Notes: a model not told the origin generated them from the sequence alone. DNA of 51,282 bases from Leptospiraceae bacterium (GCA_025360185.1 JANYCR010000240.1:1-51282), one strand, 5' to 3'; shown: positions 26,857 through 36,018, numbered from the stretch's first letter. Made by a program: numbers and translations.

Positions 26857-28940
26857 TGATTCCCCTCTTTATTTTTAATCAAAATAACTCCAGGAGCAGA
26901 TGAATCCGGGGATAAATCTAACTCATAGAGGATAATACTCGTATTGCGCATAACTTTCACTTTCAAACTAAGGCTTGTGTCTTTCTCAATCATCTCACAT
27001 TGCCATTCAAATCCTACACTATCACTAAAAGGATGGATTAGATCTTTAATCAGACGAACTGGTAGGCTCGAAAAATATTTATAGGACATTCTATCTTTCC
27101 ATTGGCTGGAATTGTTTATAAATGGAACTCGATAACTAGCAAGATAAAAAAAGAACAAGCCTGTGTTTTTTTTACCAATATAATCCAAGCAAGAAAAAAA
27201 ATCCGGGGATATATAAAAGTAAACTCGATTATTTTTCTCATCTTCAAGGAATCTATTTCCCAATAAATCTAATTGCACTTTCCATTTTTCAGTATAGGTT
27301 TTAGTGTTATTCTTAGTGAGGCTAATAGTAAATTCCTCTCCTGGTGAAATCGAGTAGAAGTTTTTTAAATTAAAATCGGAATGTAAATTCGTAACTACTT
27401 GTTCTTCTAAAGGGATCTCGTTGAAATGAATCAATGTTTTCCCATCTATTTCATTCTGATATTGCGTAAAACTAATAGGGATAGTTGAGCTTCCCAGTTC
27501 TGGAGTAGACTGAAAATGCAAATGAATATGTGGTTCTAAACTCCTACCGGAATTTCCAGCAAGACCAATCTTTGTCCCCGCAGTAACATAATCACCTTCT
27601 TTTACTGAGATAGAATTCTTTTGAAAATGAGAAGTATGTGAAAATAAAAATGGAGTATGTTCGATTAACACTAGATTACCCCAATTATTTTTTGTATCAA
27701 CTTCACCGGGTTTGTTATCATCTAAGTGCTTTACTACTTTAATGACTCTACCTGCACAGGGGGCAAGTACTGTTAGCCCGTAAGTATAAAAATCCTCGCC
27801 TGTATTATCTTTTCCCTTTCGGACTTTTCCTTCTGAATCAATCGCCATAAAATCAAGGCTTTCTTTCCATGAATCTCGGTGCGTATACTTTCCATTAAAC
27901 CCTTGGGACACTTTCCATTTTCCAGAAAAAGGCAAACGAATATAAAGTCCGCTTACTCCAAATCTTTGGAGCCTAGTTTTATAATAATCTAAATTAGACT
28001 CTGGCGCACCTGGTAAAAAGTCAACGACGACTAAGTTTCTATTATGAAGTAATTTAATCGAATAAATAAATAGAAGACTAACACTTGTAAACGGTAAAGC
28101 CAATACAGGAATGCTAAACGGGGTAAATAAAACACTCGCAAAAGAAGACACGAGAGCACTCACCATAGAGGCAAGGGCAGCTATTAAAAAAGTAGAGGGG
28201 CTTGGAACAAGAAAAATTCCGCCAACTGCAATAGCGGTTAATATATAATTAAACCCTACAGATCCAGCGGAAATATTTCCCATCTTTCCTTCCAGTAGAA
28301 TATGAAAAGTAATCCCAGATGCAAACCCAATGATAGAAAGTAGAAATGCAATCCGACTAGATGCAAATAGTATTAACGCAAAACAAAATCCTGCCCAAGG
28401 ACTAGACTGAAAGAAAATTCCACCTAAACTCTTAAAATAATAAACTATATATTTTGGATTTTGCGGGAATAGAGAGTCATACAAAAAATCATGACTTGCT
28501 GTTTTAAAGTTTAATCCATTGTAATCATAGAAGGAGAGGTATACAATCGTGCTTACAATAACAAATGGGAAAGATAATATTGGTAAGCCCAAGAAATACG
28601 AAAAGGAATACTCAAGTGCTATGGATAGGAAAACAAGCAATACAATTGCGGCAAATAAAATAAAAATCAAATTAAAGTCTACGTTATGGTAGAGGTTAAT
28701 GGATAATCCAACTAGAAGTCCGTTAAATCCAAGAGATCCTTTTTTTATTCTCTCTTCATGCATGCCTAAAAACATCGCAATTAAGATAGAGAAGATAATC
28801 CCAAGTAGCCCCATTGCACCGACTTCCCAATTAAAGAGAGTTGCAAAAAAAATCAAAAGCCCTAGGTAAGGGCTTGGACTAAAAAGGATGGAAGAGTAAG
28901 CAGAGAGTGTCCCAAAATAAATTGTTTTTAAAAAATTCAT
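26832..28940 (-). CDS. Urea transporter fused to M23 metallopeptidase
   Basis: The 702 residues join a membrane channel (about 1-300) to a periplasmic peptidase (about 335-490) and a beta-rich C-terminal part. The channel has the pseudo-twofold repeat of urea transporters (PF03253): GSLGFNGLLVGLSI (69-81) and GSVGFNYILTAIAV (226-239), each followed by an LP-containing loop. The M23 (LytM/lysostaphin) part has a candidate zinc pair His354 and Asp363, and the HLHFQ motif with His473/His475 near GNSGRSLEPH. M23 enzymes cut peptidoglycan cross-links; some are inactive activators. The fusion suggests coupling of small-amide uptake to wall processing. Domain assignment is strong for M23, good for UT. 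Confidence 0.85.
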   Translation of the reverse strand: MNFLKTIYFGTLSAYSSILFSPSPYLGLLIFFATLFNWEVGAMGLLGIIFSILIAMFLGMHEERIKKGSLGFNGLLVGLSINLYHNVDFNLIFILFAAIVLLVFLSIALEYSFSYFLGLPILSFPFVIVSTIVYLSFYDYNGLNFKTASHDFLYDSLFPQNPKYIVYYFKSLGGIFFQSSPWAGFCFALILFASSRIAFLLSIIGFASGITFHILLEGKMGNISAGSVGFNYILTAIAVGGIFLVPSPSTFLIAALASMVSALVSSFASVLFTPFSIPVLALPFTSVSLLFIYSIKLLHNRNLVVVDFLPGAPESNLDYYKTRLQRFGVSGLYIRLPFSGKWKVSQGFNGKYTHRDSWKESLDFMAIDSEGKVRKGKDNTGEDFYTYGLTVLAPCAGRVIKVVKHLDDNKPGEVDTKNNWGNLVLIEHTPFLFSHTSHFQKNSISVKEGDYVTAGTKIGLAGNSGRSLEPHIHLHFQSTPELGSSTIPISFTQYQNEIDGKTLIHFNEIPLEEQVVTNLHSDFNLKNFYSISPGEEFTISLTKNNTKTYTEKWKVQLDLLGNRFLEDEKNNRVYFYISPDFFSCLDYIGKKNTGLFFFYLASYRVPFINNSSQWKDRMSYKYFSSLPVRLIKDLIHPFSDSVGFEWQCEMIEKDTSLSLKVKVMRNTSIILYELDLSPDSSAPGVILIKNKEGNQWILKKLE

Positions 28941-28955
28941 GCGCTACCTAATCTT

Positions 28956-30287
28956 TTATTCCAATTCCATTGCATTTATATCGTCTACCGTTTCTTTTCG
29001 GCGAATTTCCTTTACATTTCCGCCTTGCTGAATCAATACAACTGCTGGACGCATTTCGATAAATTGCATCCACTGCGTAACGTTATACGCTCCAACTGGA
29101 TGAATCACTAAATGATCTCCTCTCGACATATTTGGAAGTAAAACACTTTCTCGAACAATATCAATATTCATACAAAGGGGACCATATAAAATTACATCTT
29201 CATAAGCCTTTGAGTAATCTTTTACAGGTGAAATTTTAAAATCATACCAAGTTGAGGTATACAGAAGATTTACCCCTGCATTCAAAACAACGGCACGTTT
29301 TCCGTTTGGCATTGTCTTATTTCCTACAACTGTGCTAACAAGATAGCCCGATTCGTCCACCATCGCTCTTCCTGATTCTAGAAAAAGTGGGGGCGGTTCT
29401 TCCGGAGAAAATGAATCGTAAAGAGAAGAGCATACAGCTTCAGCGTATTGATCGAATGAGGGTAATAACGAACTGCCCGCAAAATATGTGGTTTTTAATT
29501 TATTAGCAGATACAAAACCACCACCTAAATCAATATATTGCATAGGCTGACGAAGTTCATCTCTAACTTTTTTATAAAAATCTGCAATCTTCGCAGCCGC
29601 TTTTTTATAAGCAGACGGATCCATCATGAAAGTTCCAATATGAGAGTGAACACCGACTAATGCCAATTTACCACTACTATGCGCAATTCTTCTTGCAGCT
29701 TCGAGCGCATGACCGGATTCTAAATTAAACCCAAATCGACTCCATGACGGATAAATACCAGTATCCATATTGATACGGATTGCTACATCGACTCTCTTTC
29801 CAAGCTCTTCAGAAATTTTCATCAGATCTCGAATTTCATCGAGGTGATCAGCGTGAATTCGAGCACCTTCGGATACAGCAAGCTTTAATGCCTCGTAAGG
29901 TTTATACGGACCGTTAAAAATAATTCTATTTCCAGGAATCCCATTTTTTCTAGCCTTTTGGTATTCGAAAGAGGAAACTACTTCCGCCCAAAATCCTTCT
30001 TTATGAAAAACTTTACAAATTGCATTTAGGTAATTTGTTTTATAAGACCAAGTAGGTTGAAAGGACGGGTAACGAGATTCAAACGCTTGTTTGTATTCTG
30101 CAATTTTTTTGCGAATCGTAGTTTCTGAGAAAACAAAAAGAGGAGAGCCATGTTTTTCTAAAAGTGTTTCAATTTCAATCCCATCTATAGAATGCATGGT
30201 TTCAGGAATATTAAATCCCCCGAATTTATTCGCAGCTCCCATGTATTGCCGACGAATTACGGGGCGCACATACATACGCTTACTCAT
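28956..30287 (-). CDS. Fold-type III PLP-dependent decarboxylase-like enzyme
   Basis: The 443 residues form an alanine-racemase-like barrel plus decarboxylase C-domain, close to diaminopimelate/ornithine decarboxylases. Lys83 (SYKTNYL) is the PLP lysine; HSHIGT (214-219), the phosphate loop GGGF (255-258), ESGRA (304-308), Cys372 with Asp376 (CMNID) and Tyr401 (GAYN) complete the site. The usual LysA CESGD becomes CMNID, so the substrate is probably not plain DAP. A 25-residue basic N-terminal extension is unusual. An AAGGAG lies six bases before the start, and the gene overlaps the ATP-grasp gene by 8 bases. Likely an amino-acid or peptide-end decarboxylase within the operon; the product is unknown. 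Confidence 0.87.
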   Translation of the reverse strand: MSKRMYVRPVIRRQYMGAANKFGGFNIPETMHSIDGIEIETLLEKHGSPLFVFSETTIRKKIAEYKQAFESRYPSFQPTWSYKTNYLNAICKVFHKEGFWAEVVSSFEYQKARKNGIPGNRIIFNGPYKPYEALKLAVSEGARIHADHLDEIRDLMKISEELGKRVDVAIRINMDTGIYPSWSRFGFNLESGHALEAARRIAHSSGKLALVGVHSHIGTFMMDPSAYKKAAAKIADFYKKVRDELRQPMQYIDLGGGFVSANKLKTTYFAGSSLLPSFDQYAEAVCSSLYDSFSPEEPPPLFLESGRAMVDESGYLVSTVVGNKTMPNGKRAVVLNAGVNLLYTSTWYDFKISPVKDYSKAYEDVILYGPLCMNIDIVRESVLLPNMSRGDHLVIHPVGAYNVTQWMQFIEMRPAVVLIQQGGNVKEIRRKETVDDINAMELE

Positions 30288-31347
30288 GATTATCTCCTTT
30301 CTCGACTTCGAGCAACTGTCCTTTGATAGTTAGTGACTCAATGTATTTCATAGGAATAATTTCATCCCAGCTATGTCTGACGAATACTTTACCAACATCG
30401 TAAGATTGAAACGGAGTAACTTTTTCGCCTAAACTTAATTTTAATAATGCTTCCGGTAAATTTTGACCTGATGCAGTAGCAAGATATACCCACGCCGGAA
30501 AACGGGGATTAATCTCTAGTAAATACATTTTTTCAGTTTTATTTTCAATGATGTATTCTAATTCACATCCACTGTTCCATTTTATATATTCTAAGATTTT
30601 TTTAGAGGTAAGCTTTGCTTCTTCGTTATTAATAGTAACACCTGCCCATGCTTTTCCTTTGTCTGTGAGAAAGAGCTTTTTCATAACTACAGCGCCAATC
30701 ATTTCTCCTTCTTTTGCGAGAGCGCATACATTTATTTCTTCACCCGAAATATATTTTTGGAAGATAACGGGTATTCCCCACTTGCCTGCCATTGCATAAA
30801 AATACCCTACCGCCTCTTCATAATTTCTAGCAAGATAAGCTTCATAAAAAACTCCCTTTACAAATAAGGGGAATCCTATTTTCTCTGTCACATGACGTAT
30901 TGCTGAAACATCTTGAACAGAAATTGTCTCGGGAAGTAAGACGCCTGTATTCTGAAGTGATTCTTTTAAAAATGTTTTATCTCTAGTATGAAGCTCCTTT
31001 CTACCTGGAAGAAAAACGCTTATCCCATTTTTTTTTAATTCGCCCGATATAGAAATATAATTGTCTAGTTCTGAATCCAAAGTGGGGATAATAACGTCTA
31101 ACTTCTTAATGGAATTAATATGCCGTATCCGCTCCAGTAAAACATCAGGTCCTGAACTCGGATACGGTATTAGAAATGAATTTTCTAAAAGTTCACTCAT
31201 AAAATTTCCGGGTTCAAGAGCACCATAAGCAAAACCAATTAATTCTGGATTTAATTTGGATTCACGAAGAGATCGAAGAACTGGAACACCCGGACCAGGA
31301 CTGTCAACTGCATTCATTCCACTAACGGCTACGACTGGTCTTTTCAT
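30280..31347 (-). CDS. ATP-grasp ligase of unknown substrate
   Basis: The 355 residues form an ATP-grasp enzyme of carbamoyl-phosphate-synthase/peptide-ligase type: an N-terminal pre-ATP-grasp domain (VVAVSGMN), FVKG with Lys164, GEEINVCAL, and the Mg-binding EINPRFPAWV (Glu278, Asn280). These enzymes use ATP to activate a carboxylate and join it to an amine or thiol. The start overlaps the PqqD-like gene by 4 bases (ATGA) and the stop overlaps the PLP gene. With PqqD upstream and the PLP enzyme downstream, it could ligate an amino acid to a small acceptor, or modify a peptide held by the PqqD-like chaperone. This is inference. Confidence 0.85.
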   Translation of the reverse strand: MKRPVVAVSGMNAVDSPGPGVPVLRSLRESKLNPELIGFAYGALEPGNFMSELLENSFLIPYPSSGPDVLLERIRHINSIKKLDVIIPTLDSELDNYISISGELKKNGISVFLPGRKELHTRDKTFLKESLQNTGVLLPETISVQDVSAIRHVTEKIGFPLFVKGVFYEAYLARNYEEAVGYFYAMAGKWGIPVIFQKYISGEEINVCALAKEGEMIGAVVMKKLFLTDKGKAWAGVTINNEEAKLTSKKILEYIKWNSGCELEYIIENKTEKMYLLEINPRFPAWVYLATASGQNLPEALLKLSLGEKVTPFQSYDVGKVFVRHSWDEIIPMKYIESLTIKGQLLEVEKGDNHE

Positions 31348-31589
31348 TTGGAAAGTCCCAATTCTGATAATTGAATAACCATATCAGAATAATCTCGTTC
31401 AACCTCATCCGTATCAACTTCATACTCAGAAATAATCGATTGAATTATTTCTTCTTTTGTCCTATCTTGTTTTAATAAACGAACAATCGCAAGAGCTGTT
31501 TCGTTTAACGTATATGTATTACCAGTGGTCGGATCAAATACAAATCCTGTGTCGCTTAACGCGAGATTCTTTAATGCTTCTGATGCCAT
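31344..31589 (-). CDS. PqqD-like peptide-binding (RRE) protein
   Basis: The 81 residues show the PqqD winged-helix pattern: two short strands near the start (GFVFDPTTGNTYTLNETALAIVRLL), a helix, and the acidic DTDEVERDYSDMVIQLSELGL tail. PqqD-type folds (RiPP recognition elements) bind leader peptides and pass them to modifying enzymes. The start is the ATG at 31589, with GGAAG six bases upstream; a TTG at 31655 would extend it by 22 residues but has no ribosome site. It is the first gene of the eight-gene run. I saw no convincing precursor peptide ORF in the 312 bases upstream. Confidence 0.8.
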   Translation of the reverse strand: MASEALKNLALSDTGFVFDPTTGNTYTLNETALAIVRLLKQDRTKEEIIQSIISEYEVDTDEVERDYSDMVIQLSELGLSK

Positions 31590-31901
31590 TATAATCTTCC
31601 TTTTTTGAGAAACATTCAAATTACTTAACCTTCGAGCGAGACTAAATTGCCACAAAAAAAATTTAAGTAGAATAAAAATGTTTATCTAAATAATAATTTC
31701 ATTTTTTTATTTTAAAAAATATATATGTAATAATTATAAAATTTAACTAAGTATATTAGTGATACCTTATATTATTAGTTAAATCGTCCGTGCCTATAAG
31801 CTTGGTCTTTTTTCTAAAAAAAATTTAAACTAAGTTGAATAAAAAGCAAGGAATGTAAAGCTAGGAATAAAATACCAACGAGTGTTGTCTTAAAGGATTA
31901 T

Positions 31902-33014
31902 ATGAATAACCAAACCGATTGGGGGAAACTCCAAAACCTCCAAAAAACTTTTAAGCGAGGAACCGAACTTATTACACAGGGTGTTAAACCTAAAGCATTG
32001 TATGTTTTGATTAGCGGAAGACTAATAGTATATCGAGACGGAGTCGCAGTTTCACAAGTTAAAAAGCGTGGTGAATATCTTGGTGAAATTGCAGTGCTTT
32101 TGAAAATGACAGCAAGTGCAACTGTGAAAGCAGAAACAGAAATTGTAGTAATTGAAATTGAATCGACAAAAGTAATTCCTTTTTTTAATCACACACCAGA
32201 TATAGCAATTGCTTTAGCTCGAAGGATGGCAGAGAGGCTTGTTGAATTAAATTCCAATTTTTCACAGCTTATTGATAAAGCATACAGACCTGATTTTATA
32301 AAGTCATTACAAAATAAATATGGACAAACTGTATCCTCAAATACGGAAGAATTAAATTTAGAAAAATTAAAACCTTTCTTTGTGGAATTTGCGGAAGGTA
32401 TGGATATTTTAACACAAGGGCAATATCCGAGTGCTCTCTATATTTTAGTTTCAGGGACTCTTGAAATTGTTAAAAATGGAAAAGTAATAGCAGTAGAGGA
32501 TAAGCCTGGTTATTATCTTGGCGATGTAGCTATTCTCAGAAATACTTTTTCGAATGCAACCGTTGTTACCCGCACAGTTTCTACATTAATAGAAATCAAA
32601 ATTGAAAAAGTAGAAAACTTTTTAAACCATTCACCTGAAATTGCAATTTCGATCGCGGTAAAACTTGCAGAGAGAACTCTCGCTATCAATGAATTATTTT
32701 TAGACCTCCAAGTTGATGCTGTGCGAGATCTATTAAAAAAGGAAGAACAAGCAAAAAAAGAAATTGAATCTAAAATTGAAGGACAAGCAAAAAAAACTGA
32801 AGAAGAGTTAAAGAAGGCTCAGGACGAATTAAAAAAAGACGAAATCCGCAAGGAATTGGCTGAAAGAAAAAGAGTTAGAGCGGAGCAAGAGAAATTAGCT
32901 GCAGACCAATTTTCAAAGCAGAAAAAGCAAGACGCCATCACTACGCAAATCAACGAGCTTAAAAAAGTTGAGAAAGATATTTATGATCTTTTAGGAATAG
33001 AGATGGCAGACTAA
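31902..33014 (+). CDS. Tandem cyclic-nucleotide-binding-fold protein with coiled-coil tail
   Basis: Two cNMP-binding beta-barrels (about 10-125 and 158-270) are followed by a charged helical coiled coil (about 275-345). Neither phosphate-binding cassette carries the usual Arg: the positions are Ala71 (GEIAVLLKMTASATV) and Ser217 (GDVAILRNTFSNATV), and the second also has Asp for Glu. Both may bind cNMP weakly, bind another ligand, or be structural. There is no HTH, so it is not a CRP-type factor. The protein is divergent from the operon whose last enzyme makes cAMP. The 312-base gap is AT-rich. The ATG has AAAGGA about 6 bases upstream. Confidence 0.85.
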   Translation: MNNQTDWGKLQNLQKTFKRGTELITQGVKPKALYVLISGRLIVYRDGVAVSQVKKRGEYLGEIAVLLKMTASATVKAETEIVVIEIESTKVIPFFNHTPDIAIALARRMAERLVELNSNFSQLIDKAYRPDFIKSLQNKYGQTVSSNTEELNLEKLKPFFVEFAEGMDILTQGQYPSALYILVSGTLEIVKNGKVIAVEDKPGYYLGDVAILRNTFSNATVVTRTVSTLIEIKIEKVENFLNHSPEIAISIAVKLAERTLAINELFLDLQVDAVRDLLKKEEQAKKEIESKIEGQAKKTEEELKKAQDELKKDEIRKELAERKRVRAEQEKLAADQFSKQKKQDAITTQINELKKVEKDIYDLLGIEMAD

Positions 33015-33016
33015 AT

Positions 33017-33856
33017 TTATTTTTTCTTTTGAGCGGCTGATTGCTTTTTGCCGGCGAGCTTACCTATTTGTTTCATCAATTCAATCGTTAGGTTTTCTGT
33101 TTCCTCGTTAGAAATTTTCTTCCCATAGTATTTTTCATAAGTGATTGGCTGACCAAATGCAACTTTCAATTGAGTATTTTTAAACTCGGGAAGAGATTCC
33201 ATTTTTGGAAAAGTCTCCGGAGGCAACACCTCATCAGCCCCAATAATGCCAACAGGAACGATCGGAGATTGTGTTTTGATAGCAAGAAGCACTGCACCAG
33301 AATTTCCATGAAGTAACCCTGTTTCTGATTGCATATGATCGCGAGTTAAATCTTCTTCGCCAGGAATTGTCCCCTCTGGAAAAATTACAAGATGCTCATT
33401 CTTTTTTAGTAAGCCCATAGCTTTTTTAAGCCCAGTCGCATCTACATACTCACGGTCAATCCCGATTCCACCAACAAGCTCCATCATGACTCCCGAAACT
33501 GGCATCTTTAGTAACTCTTTCTTCGCTAAAAAATAAGCTCGTTGCGGGAGGATACTCGCTATTAGCTGTGCGTCTAACCAACTAGAATGATTTGGTGAAA
33601 TGATGCATCTTTTTCCTACTTGAATATTTTCTAATCCAGTTACTTTTAGATTATACAAAGATTTAAACATTTGGTGATAAACAGGAATGATTAAATCTAA
33701 AAATGAGAGAGAAATCTGTCTATCTACTTTGTATTCCTTCGCCAATTCCCATAGCCTACGCACTGGAATATCAGCCGGCGCCATGAAAAAATTTAATATA
33801 TCATCGTATTTTGTAACAGGGCGACTTACACCTTTGCCTAATTTAGTTTGCTTCAT
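33017..33856 (-). CDS. 1-acylglycerol-3-phosphate O-acyltransferase (PlsC family)
   Basis: Adds a second fatty acyl chain to lysophosphatidate (or a related lysolipid) in phospholipid synthesis. The 279 residues carry the HX4D catalytic motif NHSSWLD (His90, Asp95) and the glycerol-phosphate-binding FPEGT (159-163). A long N-terminal part (about 70 residues) precedes the catalytic fold; the C-terminus ends in a Lys-rich tail. It converges on the cNMP-fold gene with a 2-base gap. Confidence 0.9.
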   Translation of the reverse strand: MKQTKLGKGVSRPVTKYDDILNFFMAPADIPVRRLWELAKEYKVDRQISLSFLDLIIPVYHQMFKSLYNLKVTGLENIQVGKRCIISPNHSSWLDAQLIASILPQRAYFLAKKELLKMPVSGVMMELVGGIGIDREYVDATGLKKAMGLLKKNEHLVIFPEGTIPGEEDLTRDHMQSETGLLHGNSGAVLLAIKTQSPIVPVGIIGADEVLPPETFPKMESLPEFKNTQLKVAFGQPITYEKYYGKKISNEETENLTIELMKQIGKLAGKKQSAAQKKK

Positions 33857-33986
33857 TGATTTTCCTCTATGTTTGTTTGTAACAACAATTTATATAATGC
33901 AAATGTATCTGCAATAAAATAAAGATTTTACCTCCAATAATTTAATGCTATCCATAAGTAGTTTCCGCAACTTCGGTTTTCACCCA

Positions 33987-34015
33987 TTGCAAACGATTGA
34001 TGATTCATAGATAAT
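33987..34015 (+). promoter_or_regulatory. Promoter with the start codon at the expected transcription start
   Basis: TTGCAA at 33987-33992, a 17-base spacer, and GATAAT at 34010-34015. The ATG at 34023 follows after seven bases with no Shine-Dalgarno, so the mRNA is expected to be leaderless or nearly so. Only its own lipoprotein gene is served. Confidence 0.6.
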
Positions 34016-34022
34016 TAATGTT

Positions 34023-34862
34023 ATGAAATATCTAATATTTTTCCTTTTATCATTTTTACTAAACTGCAAATCATATATGGTTTTAAATAAACCGGATATT
34101 CGTGATTATCCAATCAACCTAATTCCCAAAAATAAAAATATAGCTCTCGTTGGATTTGAGAGTTATGGGTATTATATTAAAGGCAAGCCCCCTTTAGATC
34201 ATATTTTAAATCGTAATTTGGATTCGAATGCGATCTATATTGGAAGAGGTCTAGGCGAAGGCAATTTAGCATATCGTTATGCAATTACAAAAGAAAACTT
34301 AGAATTAAGTCAACTATTTGGAATAGGGAAGCCTATCTGGGAGTATCCGATAAGAGGTTTTAAGAAAAAGAAGCACTCATTAGAAAAAGGTTACAATTAT
34401 GTGGTATCAGAATATTTACGATTAAGCAAACAAAGTAGGTTTACAGACGAGATACATTTTAAAAGTCCCGACGGAAAATTTCGAGAACGTAATATAGATT
34501 ACTATATAATAGCCGTTAATAGTCCAATTTTCCAAGAAAGTAGTGGCTTGGGGATAATTACTATAATTCTTTCGTATACTTTTTCATTTTATTCTTTATC
34601 ATGGATTCCATTAGTTGATCATCAAAAGTCTATAACAAAATTCATAATCTTGGATAAAAATTTGAATACACTTGATGAATTCGAAGTTATTCAGGCGTAT
34701 TTTGTATTGCATACATTTCGAGAAAAGCTAGATTATTATTGCAGAATGAATGATTCTCAATCAAAGCCTTGGTTCCGAGGACAAAAACAATCCGCCTGTG
34801 TTTGGGAGAAAAATATTCTAGAAGGAAGACGGAGAATTTCGAAATTGCTTGAAGAAAAGTAA
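34023..34862 (+). CDS. Hypothetical lipoprotein, 279 aa
   Basis: The family is not recognised. The signal peptide (1-14) ends in the lipobox SFLLNC (Cys15), so it should be membrane-anchored. The mature protein is rich in Tyr, Lys and Arg, with one later hydrophobic stretch (about 175-200, GLGIITIILSYTFSFYSLSWIP) that could be a membrane helix or buried strands. The transcript appears leaderless. The lipid kinase gene lies downstream, facing it, with a fragment of the CTCTGTG-type repeat between the two. Confidence 0.78.
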   Translation: MKYLIFFLLSFLLNCKSYMVLNKPDIRDYPINLIPKNKNIALVGFESYGYYIKGKPPLDHILNRNLDSNAIYIGRGLGEGNLAYRYAITKENLELSQLFGIGKPIWEYPIRGFKKKKHSLEKGYNYVVSEYLRLSKQSRFTDEIHFKSPDGKFRERNIDYYIIAVNSPIFQESSGLGIITIILSYTFSFYSLSWIPLVDHQKSITKFIILDKNLNTLDEFEVIQAYFVLHTFREKLDYYCRMNDSQSKPWFRGQKQSACVWEKNILEGRRRISKLLEEK

Positions 34863-34901
34863 GATAATTTTGACCATTTTTCGCTATAACCTCTCATCCC
34901 G

Positions 34902-34926
34902 CTCTGCGCCTCCGTGTCTCTGTGGC
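34902..34926. repeat. Half-copy of the CTCTGTG-type repeat
   Basis: A 25-base stretch (CTCTGCG, CCTCCGTGT, CTCTGTGGCT) resembles the right arm of the inverted repeat at 46954-47037. It sits in the 72-base gap between convergent genes. Only one arm is seen, so it is a partial or degenerate copy. Confidence 0.5.
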
Positions 34927-34934
34927 TAATCTTA

Positions 34935-35885
34935 CTACGTCACCGGCATATAAATCTTAAAATACGAAGGATGAATTTGCATTTTTGGATTGAAGCCTTC
35001 TTCTAGTTCGCCGTCGACGTTCATGATAAGCGGATGATGATGGTTAATCTCTATTTTTTTAATAAAGCCGGTTTTGATTTGTGGATGGTTGACATGCTCG
35101 CCGTTAAATATTTTGGGAAAATTGGCGAATAAGTTTAATCTACCTTTTATCATGGGAGAAATTAAAAATAGTTTTCCATCATTGACTCTAACATCAGGGG
35201 CTATTTGCATTTTGCCTCCAGTGTAACGGGAATTAGACACGGTGAGCATATTACATTTTAAAAATTCCTCGACACCATCTATAATTGTTTTTAATTCATA
35301 TGGCTTGTGTGTTAAGAGTTTGATAAGACTAGCTATTGTATAGTTAGCAGAGCCAATTTTTCTCATCCTGATGGCAAGCTTTGTGACATCGGAAATTAAA
35401 CCAACTCCCCAGATATTAAACATAATCCGTCTTGATTCGTCACCTGCGGATAAGTCTGGGTTAACCTTGTTATAAGTAATAATCGCAGAATCAATATTGA
35501 TGGTAGAATTTTTTTCGAGAGCGGATAAGAGCATTTCCCTTGCAGTTTTGTAGTCTTTAATTTCAAAGTCTCGTAAGAAACTATTTCCAGTTCCACCGGG
35601 GAGAAATCCTACCGGTTTTGTAAGACCTTTAAAATTTAATTTTTCGGAAATTCCTTGAATCGACTCCGAGAGAGTTCCATCTCCGCCCATAAAAATCTGA
35701 ATTTCTTTATCAGTATACGTCTCGTTAGCCGCAACACGAATATCTGCCAGAGAAGCAGTGGGACGAAGCCTGAGTTCATTACCAGTCAACTCTTTCCATT
35801 TTTCAGCAAAATCGATTGCCCTTTCTTTTGCTTTTCCTTTCCCACTGTTTGGATTGAATATAAGAACCGCGAATTTACCTTTCAT
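34935..35885 (-). CDS. Diacylglycerol kinase-family lipid kinase
   Basis: The 316 residues form a DAGK catalytic domain of the YegS/BmrU type: an N-terminal FNPNSGKGK phosphate loop, the nucleotide motif GGDGTLSESIQGI, and GFLPGGTGNSFLRDF. Such enzymes phosphorylate diacylglycerol or related lipids; the exact lipid is unknown here. It converges on the hypothetical lipoprotein gene. No partner gene is adjacent, although the plsC-like gene lies 1 kb further on. Confidence 0.87.
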   Translation of the reverse strand: MKGKFAVLIFNPNSGKGKAKERAIDFAEKWKELTGNELRLRPTASLADIRVAANETYTDKEIQIFMGGDGTLSESIQGISEKLNFKGLTKPVGFLPGGTGNSFLRDFEIKDYKTAREMLLSALEKNSTINIDSAIITYNKVNPDLSAGDESRRIMFNIWGVGLISDVTKLAIRMRKIGSANYTIASLIKLLTHKPYELKTIIDGVEEFLKCNMLTVSNSRYTGGKMQIAPDVRVNDGKLFLISPMIKGRLNLFANFPKIFNGEHVNHPQIKTGFIKKIEINHHHPLIMNVDGELEEGFNPKMQIHPSYFKIYMPVT

Positions 35886-36018
35886 TTTTCTCCTCTAGCG
35901 CTTTCGTTTGTAATCACCTAAAGTAGATTACAAAAATTCAATGTCAAGGTTGTTTTTTGCAATGCAGTTGATTTCCGTAGAGATTGAATTAAGAGAAAAA
36001 AAACGCTTTGCAAATTAC

